A DNA stretch of 32,252 nucleotides, from positions 1 through 32,252 of the forward strand of contig JACETE010000006.1 in assembly GCA_013911465.1 (NCBI GenBank), written 5' to 3'. The notes beneath the pieces were generated by a model, which saw only the letters and a program-made list of their open reading frames with translations, was not told the origin of the DNA and did no database searches. The DNA is from Candidatus Poseidoniales archaeon. GTDB lineage: Archaea > Thermoplasmatota > Poseidoniia > Poseidoniales > Poseidoniaceae. Below are positions 7,910-14,046 of the stretch, piece by piece (position 1 is the stretch's first letter; every line of letters starts with the position of its first letter). The position numbers were made by a program, and so were the translations under genes.

Positions 7910-8457
7910 TTGAAGCAGCCACATTTCACGTTATGACGACTGAACTCGTAGTCGGCTCGTTTGCCCTTGCAGGATTTTGTTTCGTCCTACATTCATTCTT
8001 TACGTTCCAAAACCAAGAAAGTCAGTTCATCAAAATGATGGATACAACTGCTCATGTCGCCTTGCTTTTCGGCCTTCTCGCTCTACCGTTTGCCATTCTT
8101 TCTGGCCTTGAATCTACATCGAGTGGAGCTCATACATCGCCTCTTCTGGCCAACAAAATGCTCCTCTCAACTGCTGGAGGCGGGCTTGCATTGGGTGTTC
8201 TGTTCACCCGTTGGAGAATGGGTGACGACACCTCCTCTCGTCATCTTCACAATGCCTTTGGTTCGATCTCAACAGGCTGTATGCTCCTTACTGCATCGCT
8301 CGGAGGAACCTATTCAAGGGCCGATTCACTTACCGAATTTTTACCATTCGTTAAGGAGAACACGCTCTTACTTCCGGCATGGATGAGCATCATCGTAATT
8401 CTACTGATTTTTGGCGCACTTATTGTACGTCAAACATCAGCCGTAAAGCATGGATGA
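7906..8457 (+). CDS. Polytopic membrane protein resembling DUF2231, His-rich
   Basis: The 183-residue product has about five predicted helices (roughly 11-31, 46-67, 85-101, 118-136 and 157-175). The layout matches DUF2231-type membrane proteins: an N-terminal FHVMTTELVVGSF segment like the family's His-Pro-Leu-Val-His-Phe start, a Gly/Pro-containing second helix (LLALPFAILSGLES) and a late Gly-Gly turn (TASLGGTYSR). Histidines lie at 8, 29, 50, 76, 113 and 115, several at helix ends, where heme b ligands often sit. Function in the family is poorly defined; heme or electron-transfer association has been suggested. It is the last gene of the 4440-8457 cassette. Its 3' end overlaps the convergent PAC2 gene by 21 bp. 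Assignment to DUF2231 is by pattern only. Confidence 0.7.
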   Translation: MIEAATFHVMTTELVVGSFALAGFCFVLHSFFTFQNQESQFIKMMDTTAHVALLFGLLALPFAILSGLESTSSGAHTSPLLANKMLLSTAGGGLALGVLFTRWRMGDDTSSRHLHNAFGSISTGCMLLTASLGGTYSRADSLTEFLPFVKENTLLLPAWMSIIVILLIFGALIVRQTSAVKHG

Positions 8458-9234
8458 TGGTGATGGCGCTTCGTTCGGCGCCGCTTGACTCAACAGTGAT
8501 TTGAGTTGTTCTTCCAACATCTGTGCTTCCTCGAGGAGAGGTTGGTCATCAAGATGTGTAGTTGGAAGAATTGCATTGAGCTTCTTCACCAGGGCAGCAG
8601 CTGCACGAGCATCAGGGAAACGAGGATCGGCTTCGACCATGATGCTCAACACATCAATTGCTCTTCGCCTTGCCTCACTTAGCAAGACGCCATTAATTCC
8701 ACGAATAACTCCACTTGAGAGCATAGGGACATCCATATCTTTCAACATCTCACAAACGTGGTCTGTTGCTCCAATACCAACCAAATCGGTTCCTTCAGTG
8801 TCTTCATAGTCGACGGTTGGTTCCTCAATTCCTGAGTTGCCGCCAAGCCCGTCTTTCGAGAAAGCATCAACCAAAATTCCCATTCGAATCTTTGATCCCT
8901 TCGACCAGTCGTACAGCGCCCAAACGATGTCATGAACCAATGGACTCGGTATAACGAGCTCACTCATCAAAAGGATAATCTTGTCACATCCCTCGATACT
9001 GCATTCAGGTTTGCCGGCATAGGCTCGAATGATCGGCATTGGTTTGCCATCGGTTACTAACGTGAGTGGTGGCAGGCGAGGGTCGACAACGCCTCCAACA
9101 AATTCTAAATCCAAATTATCAATCAAATAATGACCAACAACACTTGACACCATGCCTACGCTTGGAAAGCAGGTGATAACAAGGGCGCCTTCGGTCACAA
9201 CGTCGGCTCGAATCTTAACGAGAGTTCCTTCCAT
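8437..9234 (-). CDS. PAC2-family protein (proteasome assembly chaperone-like) with HbYX-like C-terminus
   Basis: This 265-residue protein has the PAC2 fold signature: LVITCFPSVGMVSSVVGHYLI at about residues 18-38, a strand-turn with VDPRLPPLT, IILLMSELVIP, and the late GVIRGINGVLLSEARRRAID. PADPRFPDARAAAALV-type text then leads into a helical tail. The family includes eukaryotic Pba1/Pba2 and archaeal PbaA/PbaB, which bind proteasome alpha rings. The last three residues are L-Y-G, which fits the hydrophobic-Tyr-any (HbYX) tail that docks into alpha-ring pockets. A second paralogue lies at 24511-25266. The final codons overlap the convergent membrane-protein gene. The start ATG at 9234 is followed by a clear N-terminal strand. 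Proteasome binding is inferred from the family and tail. Confidence 0.88.
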   Translation of the reverse strand: MEGTLVKIRADVVTEGALVITCFPSVGMVSSVVGHYLIDNLDLEFVGGVVDPRLPPLTLVTDGKPMPIIRAYAGKPECSIEGCDKIILLMSELVIPSPLVHDIVWALYDWSKGSKIRMGILVDAFSKDGLGGNSGIEEPTVDYEDTEGTDLVGIGATDHVCEMLKDMDVPMLSSGVIRGINGVLLSEARRRAIDVLSIMVEADPRFPDARAAAALVKKLNAILPTTHLDDQPLLEEAQMLEEQLKSLLSQAAPNEAPSPSSMLYG

Positions 9235-9314
9235 ACCACCAACTTACCGAGGAGGCATTCAACACTTTCGCCTTCAAGCGCAGGTTTCATGTCCTTCAAT
9301 GATAGGGGTTGAAC

Positions 9315-10469
9315 ATGGTCGAAGAGCGAAAGCACAGTCTCTCCCCCTCGGCATGGAATCGATATGAGACCTGCCCGCGCATGTATTGGCTCAGTCGTCA
9401 AGGGTTGCCCCGCAAGGCCGGTATGGCAGCCTCCTTGGGTACTGCAGTCCACGCCTCGATTGAGGATTTGTTGCAAATCGATCTCTCAGGACGCGAACCG
9501 GCAGAATCGGGTTGGATTTTTGATGAGGCTGATGCACTCTTGCGAAAACGTTGGGAAGAGGAAAAGCAAATCTTCCACGATACACCTCGCCACCCCAACT
9601 GGAAAGAAGACAAATACAGAGAGGCGCAAAAGCAACAGAAAGGAGCAATTAACATGCTTCTCGATCACGTCGGTGTCCAAGGTCTTGTTCACGACCGAAT
9701 CACGATTGCATTGTGGAAGAAGATACAATCACTCATCATCGCCGTCGAGGGAGAATTGGTTACCAAAGATGGTCGTCTCATGGGGCGATTGGATTTGCTT
9801 CTTGCTGATGTTGACGACAATGGCAAACTTACCGGCTGGCTTGTTGCAGATTTGAAAACAGGTAAACCACCTCAAGGGAAGCTCAAACCTGAGGTAAACC
9901 GACAATTGCGAATGTATCGTGACATTCTTCTTTCCAACAACCAAAAGGCCCCTCCTGTTCAAGCCCAGGGATGGTATACCGATACGTCCTCAAAATGGGA
10001 TGCGATTGGAGAGAACGTTCTCGAAGCCGCATACGAAGCATGGAATGCCACTCAACCCTCAGAAATTCCACTAGATCCAACACCAGGTCAATCGTCCTGT
10101 GGTGGTTTCTGCGACTGGAAGGCATGGTGCCCCTATTGGTGGAATTGGCGCCACGAAAACAAATCGCTCCACAAGGGAGATTTTGCAGATGGAGTCGTCA
10201 TCCTTCATCAATACGACGAAGGGAAATCAACTGCAACGGTAGAGGAATGCATCCCTCTCAACACATCAGGTGAAGTTGAACCAACTGGTCAAATGCGAAC
10301 AGTTACCTTCGATGGCCGTGGAAAAGAAGTTCTTGAAACTCTCCTGGATGCTGGCCACCAAGGCCCACTGTTCCTCGGTAGTGCAATGATGAATCGTGAG
10401 GTTTGGAGAGTTGGTCCTTGGTGTGATGTTTTACCGTGGTCACCTATTCCCGATTCAGGTATGCCTTGA
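9315..10469 (+). CDS. RecB/Cas4-like PD-(D/E)XK nuclease with 4Fe-4S cysteines
   Basis: ATG 9315 is preferred over an in-frame TTG at 9309, giving 384 residues. The catalytic core has H46 (GTAVHASIED), D160 in GRLD, then D179-L-K181 with TGK, and the helix Q197..Y201 (RQLRMY), which is the order seen in RecB, AddB and Cas4 nucleases. Four cysteines, C20 (ETCPRMYW) and C262, C266 and C272 (CGGFCDWKAWC), match the Cas4/AddB iron-sulfur arrangement with one cysteine before and three after the core. About 100 C-terminal residues form an extra beta-rich domain I do not recognise. There is no cas gene nearby, so a role in DNA repair or end processing is more likely than CRISPR adaptation. The 3' end overlaps a convergent exonuclease gene by 26 bp. 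Confidence 0.9.
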   Translation: MVEERKHSLSPSAWNRYETCPRMYWLSRQGLPRKAGMAASLGTAVHASIEDLLQIDLSGREPAESGWIFDEADALLRKRWEEEKQIFHDTPRHPNWKEDKYREAQKQQKGAINMLLDHVGVQGLVHDRITIALWKKIQSLIIAVEGELVTKDGRLMGRLDLLLADVDDNGKLTGWLVADLKTGKPPQGKLKPEVNRQLRMYRDILLSNNQKAPPVQAQGWYTDTSSKWDAIGENVLEAAYEAWNATQPSEIPLDPTPGQSSCGGFCDWKAWCPYWWNWRHENKSLHKGDFADGVVILHQYDEGKSTATVEECIPLNTSGEVEPTGQMRTVTFDGRGKEVLETLLDAGHQGPLFLGSAMMNREVWRVGPWCDVLPWSPIPDSGMP

Positions 10470-11259
10470 TCTGTTCAATTGCGGTTGCGTCTTCAATACC
10501 ATTGGGCGAAAGTAGCCAATTCAGATATCCAGGATCCAGTTGATTCAACTCTTCCAAATGACGACCGCGATGTCGCCCGACTGCCAAGACCATATGGGCT
10601 CCATCACGTCGAACCATACCGTTTGGATCGACAAGTTCCAAATCATCAAGTTGTGGTCCGAGGTCGGATTGAGCCTTGGCAGTTGAACCAGTGGCACACC
10701 ATTGTTCAACTTCTTGAAGCGATTTACGAAAATAGCTGGGATGGTCGAGCGCCAATTTCCACAACAGGAGGAGAGATGCCGCAGCGTCAGCAGATGCAGT
10801 GTGAGCATTCTCAAGTGAGATTCCATGCCGATTGCATTGAGCACCCAATCGGTGGGGGCGTGGAAGTTTCAACCGACGGACCATCTCTAATGTATCGAGT
10901 ACTGCTTTTGGTTCAGGAGGCAGTGCACCGATTCTGAAAAATTCATTTCGTAACATAGGCAAATCAAACTGTCGAACGTTGTGCCCGATAAGAACGGAAC
11001 CATTGATCAATTCGTATACCTTGTCAGCGATTCCAGAAAAATCAGGCTGCCCTCGCACATCCGCATCCGATATGCCATGAATCCGTTGTGATTCGTAAGG
11101 AATAGAACGGCGTGGATTCACCAACTGATCATAGGAGACCTCAGAACCATCCACATCAGATCCAATTAATGCAAGTTGTACAATACGATCACGAGATGTA
11201 CTAATTCCTGTGGTTTCTAAGTCGAAAGCGAGAACTCGTTCGCCTTCAAGTAGTTCCAT
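10444..11259 (-). CDS. DEDDh 3'-5' exonuclease (DnaQ-like) with ExoX-like C-terminal domain
   Basis: The start is ATG 11259 (a TTG at 11265 is possible), giving 271 residues. Exo I is D13-L-E15 in FDLETTG, Exo II ends at D99 in GHNVRQFDLPML, and Exo III is H153...D158 in HTASADA, so this is the DEDDh class with every catalytic residue present. Residues 215-271 form a separate small domain with VGRHRGRHLEEL and DPGYLNWLL, like the short C-terminal domain found after the nuclease in ExoX and related proteins. It removes nucleotides from DNA or RNA 3' ends; proofreading of a polymerase subunit is not implied because no polymerase gene is nearby. The gene converges on and overlaps the 4Fe-4S nuclease gene, a possible repair pairing although the two are on opposite strands. 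Confidence 0.92.
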   Translation of the reverse strand: MELLEGERVLAFDLETTGISTSRDRIVQLALIGSDVDGSEVSYDQLVNPRRSIPYESQRIHGISDADVRGQPDFSGIADKVYELINGSVLIGHNVRQFDLPMLRNEFFRIGALPPEPKAVLDTLEMVRRLKLPRPHRLGAQCNRHGISLENAHTASADAAASLLLLWKLALDHPSYFRKSLQEVEQWCATGSTAKAQSDLGPQLDDLELVDPNGMVRRDGAHMVLAVGRHRGRHLEELNQLDPGYLNWLLSPNGIEDATAIEQIKAYLNRE

Positions 11260-11330
11260 AACCAAGCCTAGTCAAGTGGAATTCAAGAACTATCGCTTGA
11301 ACCATGCTGTCGATTGAAATCTGCCACTGG

Positions 11331-11340
11331 GATTAAAGAA
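11331..11340 (+). promoter_or_regulatory. Possible TATA box for the acidic small protein
   Basis: GATTAAAGAA is centred about 26 bp before ATG 11362, the spacing expected for a leaderless archaeal promoter. The match is weak but it favours ATG 11362 over the upstream TTG 11314, which would lie before the predicted transcript start. Confidence 0.4.
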
Positions 11341-11361
11341 CAGTCCCCCCCACCTGTCATT

Positions 11362-11736
11362 ATGGGTTTCTTCAAACGTTTTTTTCAGAAGCGTTCAAAC
11401 GATACCCAGGCGAATCAGGCTGAAGATGAGATTGACCCAATGCTTGCGACATTGAAAGATCAATACGACAGAGACATCGAACAAGATGTCACGGCCATTG
11501 AATCCATACTTGATGCCGATGAAGAGCAACTAGAGGAAATGGCCATTCAACCTGCGCCCGATTATGATGAAAACGATGCAACTCCAGATGATGTTTTGTC
11601 AGATGATGAGATGGTCAGTTTTTCAGAGAAGAATGTTGTTGAACACGACTCTATTGAAGGGATTGGAAATCACTTGGAATCAGCGACTATTGAAGGAGAT
11701 GTTTCCAAAGAGGTGACCTTTGATGGGGATGAATAA
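11362..11736 (+). CDS. Small acidic protein with basic amphipathic N-terminus
   Basis: Using ATG 11362, the product has 124 residues. It starts with an amphipathic, basic, Phe-rich segment (MGFFKRFFQKRSND) that could touch a membrane or a nucleic-acid partner. The rest is strongly acidic (many Asp/Glu, for example DEIDPML, DADEEQLEEM and DYDENDATPDDV) and probably disordered or helical. No family is recognised. The same N-terminal pattern is typical of small membrane-associated accessory proteins, but that is only a resemblance. It is divergent from the exonuclease gene and 74 bp upstream of the PKD lipoprotein gene, which appears to have its own promoter. Confidence 0.65.
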   Translation: MGFFKRFFQKRSNDTQANQAEDEIDPMLATLKDQYDRDIEQDVTAIESILDADEEQLEEMAIQPAPDYDENDATPDDVLSDDEMVSFSEKNVVEHDSIEGIGNHLESATIEGDVSKEVTFDGDE

Positions 11737-11753
11737 TCAATCAACGAATTCAA

Positions 11754-11762
11754 GAATATAAG
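11754..11762 (+). promoter_or_regulatory. Probable TATA box for the PKD lipoprotein gene
   Basis: GAATATAAG lies about 50 bp before ATG 11811. A transcript beginning about 25 bp later would carry a leader of about 27 nt holding the SD at 11800-11806. Confidence 0.45.
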
Positions 11763-11799
11763 CCCAGAACAACAACATGGTTAGATATAGGACGAGACT

Positions 11800-11806
11800 G
11801 AGGAGA
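11800..11806 (+). promoter_or_regulatory. Shine-Dalgarno for the PKD lipoprotein
   Basis: GAGGAGA lies 4 nt before ATG 11811 and places the start directly ahead of a lipoprotein signal peptide. Confidence 0.6.
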
Positions 11807-11810
11807 TGGT

Positions 11811-12986
11811 ATGCAAGAGAAAACGTTACGCCTTCGGGGTCTGTTTCTCTCTGCAGTGATGCTAACCATTTCGCTTACAGGATGTCTCGGAGTCCTTGAT
11901 ACGACGACAGAACCGAGGGCAACCCTAGAGGCGTACCCTCTCCTTATTCAAGAGGGTGAAATGGTCACTCTTGATGGTCGTGAATCCGATGCCATTGAAG
12001 GAATAATAACGGCATATCGATGGGATTTCGGCGATGGTGAAACCTCAGAAACAGTAACAGGATTTACATCACATGTTTACGATGTCTTCGGGGCTTACAC
12101 GGTTTCATTGGAAGTGGAGAACGACCAAGGTGGAACCGACGAAACCTTCACCGTGATCATCGTGAACGGAGTGCCAACAATTGAACTCAATTACCCAGAG
12201 AACCCACGTGCAGGTGACGCAATTCTGCTGGATGCAACTTCCTCCACCGACCCAGAAGGTGCCGAACTCACCTATCTTTGGGATTTGGATTGGGGTGTTG
12301 ACTCAGACGGTGATGGCGATGGACGAAACGATGTGGATGCTACCGATGCTCAAACATTGCTTCCCACCAATACAAGCGGGTTGTATGTTGGCTCACTAAC
12401 CATTGACGATGGCCAAGGAGGCATGGTCACCGAGGTGTTCGAAATCAATGTTTCATCTCGCCAATTTAACATCGAATGGAAAGAGAAAGTGATCGAACAA
12501 TCTTGGTCTGATTACCTCGATGAGGGTGAGGAATGGAGCGAACAGATTCTGCCAGGACAACAAGGCCGTATCCTTTCCTTCGAGGCTATTCTCGAACTCG
12601 AAAACGATGTTATCCAACCGTACGACAACTTTTCACTCGGTATCTCAATCCCAAGTGATGGTTTCAATGAAGAAGCCGAAACTGAGGGCGGAAACATTAC
12701 GCAATCTGAAAACGCAAAAGCAACAATAACAGCAAACGATCTCAATTCCAAAGGACTGGATGAAATTATCGAAGCTGATTCAGAGGAGATGGTTCTGCAG
12801 ATGCTCCTCAATCGCCCAGGGCAAAATTTCGGGCAAGATGAATGGGCGCTCTTCGTCCGAGCGTTACAGACCAATCCAGATTCAACAATTGAATTTCTTC
12901 CGGACCCAGATCCAGGGAACGATTGGACTTTGACATTACGAATTGTCATCCATGAACCGGTAATTACTGAGATTGCATTTGAGTAA
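11811..12986 (+). CDS. PKD-domain lipoprotein
   Basis: The 391-residue product has a lipoprotein signal peptide with lipobox LTGC (C25), so the mature protein should be lipid-anchored outside the cell membrane. A PKD domain spans about residues 35-120 (WDFGDGETSETV with HVYDVFGAYTVSLEV). A second PKD-like domain covers about 125-216; it has an Asp-rich loop DSDGDGDGRNDVD that could bind calcium. About 175 C-terminal residues form an unrecognised domain with acidic and Trp-containing segments and no transmembrane helix. PKD domains usually mediate protein or glycan contacts on surfaces; a substrate-capture role is inference only. A small unknown gene follows after 21 bp on the same strand. Confidence 0.85.
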   Translation: MQEKTLRLRGLFLSAVMLTISLTGCLGVLDTTTEPRATLEAYPLLIQEGEMVTLDGRESDAIEGIITAYRWDFGDGETSETVTGFTSHVYDVFGAYTVSLEVENDQGGTDETFTVIIVNGVPTIELNYPENPRAGDAILLDATSSTDPEGAELTYLWDLDWGVDSDGDGDGRNDVDATDAQTLLPTNTSGLYVGSLTIDDGQGGMVTEVFEINVSSRQFNIEWKEKVIEQSWSDYLDEGEEWSEQILPGQQGRILSFEAILELENDVIQPYDNFSLGISIPSDGFNEEAETEGGNITQSENAKATITANDLNSKGLDEIIEADSEEMVLQMLLNRPGQNFGQDEWALFVRALQTNPDSTIEFLPDPDPGNDWTLTLRIVIHEPVITEIAFE

Positions 12987-13007
12987 GGTTCGACGAAAAG
13001 GGTTTGA

Positions 13008-13391
13008 ATGGCCGATGATTGGGAAGGAATGAGTGGCATGGTTGAATCAGTCGAAATCAGTCGAGTCAATATTCGCGATACTCTCTCGCTTGACCTATCT
13101 GTATGGATGAACCATCCGGACGATATGGACTTCAGGCCATCACTTTCCTGCAAAGACAAAACAATTACGATTTCGTCGATTTCATCCGGTGAAGCACTCG
13201 CAAGTGTCGAACTCGATGATGAACAGATGCAAGCACTTGAAGCATCCTTGACAGCTGAACTACGAGTTAAATTCCAAGTTCATGGAATGCACGGCCGTCT
13301 TAACAAAATCGCCCCAATCATCGCTGACGGAAAAGCGAAGAAACTCGCTACGGCGAACTGGAAAACCGTACAACCGGTGACCATGGAATAG
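13008..13391 (+). CDS. Small hypothetical protein
   Basis: The product has 127 residues with no signal peptide or membrane helix. Beta-strand-like segments with acidic and hydroxyl residues (TLSLDLSVWMN, TITISSISSGEALASVELDD) are followed by a helix and a basic C-terminus (GRLNKIAPIIADGKAKKLA). It probably folds as a small alpha-beta domain; no family is recognised. It lies 21 bp after the PKD lipoprotein gene with only a weak SD-like AGGG, so co-transcription is likely but a functional link is not shown. Confidence 0.65.
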   Translation: MADDWEGMSGMVESVEISRVNIRDTLSLDLSVWMNHPDDMDFRPSLSCKDKTITISSISSGEALASVELDDEQMQALEASLTAELRVKFQVHGMHGRLNKIAPIIADGKAKKLATANWKTVQPVTME

Positions 13392-13439
13392 GGAAAACCC
13401 CCATTTGTTTGATAAGCATAGACGTTGAGAATTTCGTTT

Positions 13440-13712
13440 ATGTCTCCTCGGAAAACAGGCAAAGGCTCCCAGAAAAAGGCACGTTTCGAACGGCTGAAAG
13501 AAGAAATCATGCGCTTTGTAACAGCAAACCATGGATGTTCTGCACAATCGATTGTGGCGAATCTATCTCACGATCGAACAATGCGCAATCACGGACTGAC
13601 ACCAAGAAAAATTGGTTTCTTTATTCCACGACACTTAGCAGACAAACTGACTTGGTGGCAGGATCATAGAGCCGGCCGTCGCGTTTATGGCTGTCTCGAA
13701 TCAGAACAATAA
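13440..13712 (+). CDS. Small basic protein, possible winged-helix/nucleic-acid binder
   Basis: Starting at ATG 13440 (a TTG at 13425 is an alternative), the product has 90 residues. It is Lys/Arg-rich at the N-terminus (SPRKTGKGSQKKARFERLK), then has a helix, a turn and a helix (IMRFVTANHGCSAQSIVANL), a further helix (LTPRKIGFFIPRHL) and a final Arg-rich strand pair (WWQDHRAGRRVYGC). This resembles a compact winged helix in which the last part would be the wing. No family is recognised. DNA or RNA binding is inferred from charge and predicted fold. The gene ends 17 bp from the convergent membrane-protein gene. Confidence 0.6.
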   Translation: MSPRKTGKGSQKKARFERLKEEIMRFVTANHGCSAQSIVANLSHDRTMRNHGLTPRKIGFFIPRHLADKLTWWQDHRAGRRVYGCLESEQ

Positions 13713-13729
13713 TATTCGAAAAGAAGCGG

Positions 13730-14002
13730 TTATTCAGTCACAAGACTGGTTTCCTTCGCCTCTCTTTTCTTACGATTTTGACGCTTCTTATACCAAGGAT
13801 AAACTGGCCATTTGGCAAGTCCCGTCCACATAACAAAGAAAATGAAGTACATCGAAACGAACTTATCCGTTTCTTCAGACCACAACGTGGTCACACCAAA
13901 CATTCCCTGATGGTAGTATGCTATTCTTGCGTGATATACGACCAAGATTAATCCCAATGAAAGATGGATATATCGCCAAATTTTGTTCCAGTTTTTCGTC
14001 AT
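13730..14002 (-). CDS. Small two-helix membrane protein with histidines
   Basis: The 90-residue product has predicted membrane helices at about residues 11-29 and 47-65 and a strongly basic C-terminal tail (KKRQNRKKREAKE) that should stay in the cytoplasm. H13 and H24 lie on the first helix eleven residues apart, a spacing seen in heme-binding helices, and H31 follows it, but there is no other sign of heme binding. No family is recognised. The ATG at 14002 is supported by a well-placed TATA box. It lies just downstream of the minus-strand MFS fusion gene but has its own promoter. Confidence 0.65.
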   Translation of the reverse strand: MTKNWNKIWRYIHLSLGLILVVYHARIAYYHQGMFGVTTLWSEETDKFVSMYFIFFVMWTGLAKWPVYPWYKKRQNRKKREAKETSLVTE

Positions 14003-14023
14003 TAATGCAATCGAGATGGACCT

Positions 14024-14030
14024 AGTATAT
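14024..14030 (-). promoter_or_regulatory. TATA box of a leaderless promoter
   Basis: On the minus strand ATATACT is centred 25 bp upstream of ATG 14002. The spacing implies that transcription begins at or next to the start codon, and no SD is present. Confidence 0.6.
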
Positions 14031-14046
14031 CTGTATCTCTCTGTAA

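Noticed and set aside
9309-9315. TTG start adding two residues to the RecB-like nuclease
   Set aside because: An ATG lies directly after it and no ribosome-binding site favours the TTG.
9364-9855. Plus-strand 163-codon frame inside the RecB-like nuclease
   Set aside because: Out of frame with a gene that has complete catalytic and iron-sulfur motifs; its own text shows no domain.
9315-10469. Interpretation as Cas4 and so as a CRISPR adaptation gene
   Set aside because: No cas1, cas2 or repeat array is present in the window and the protein is about twice the length of typical Cas4.
12512-13159. Minus-strand frame of 215 codons opposite the PKD lipoprotein and the next gene
   Set aside because: Ser/Ile-rich translation typical of the reverse complement of Asp/Glu-rich coding; it spans two well-supported plus-strand genes and has no family signal.
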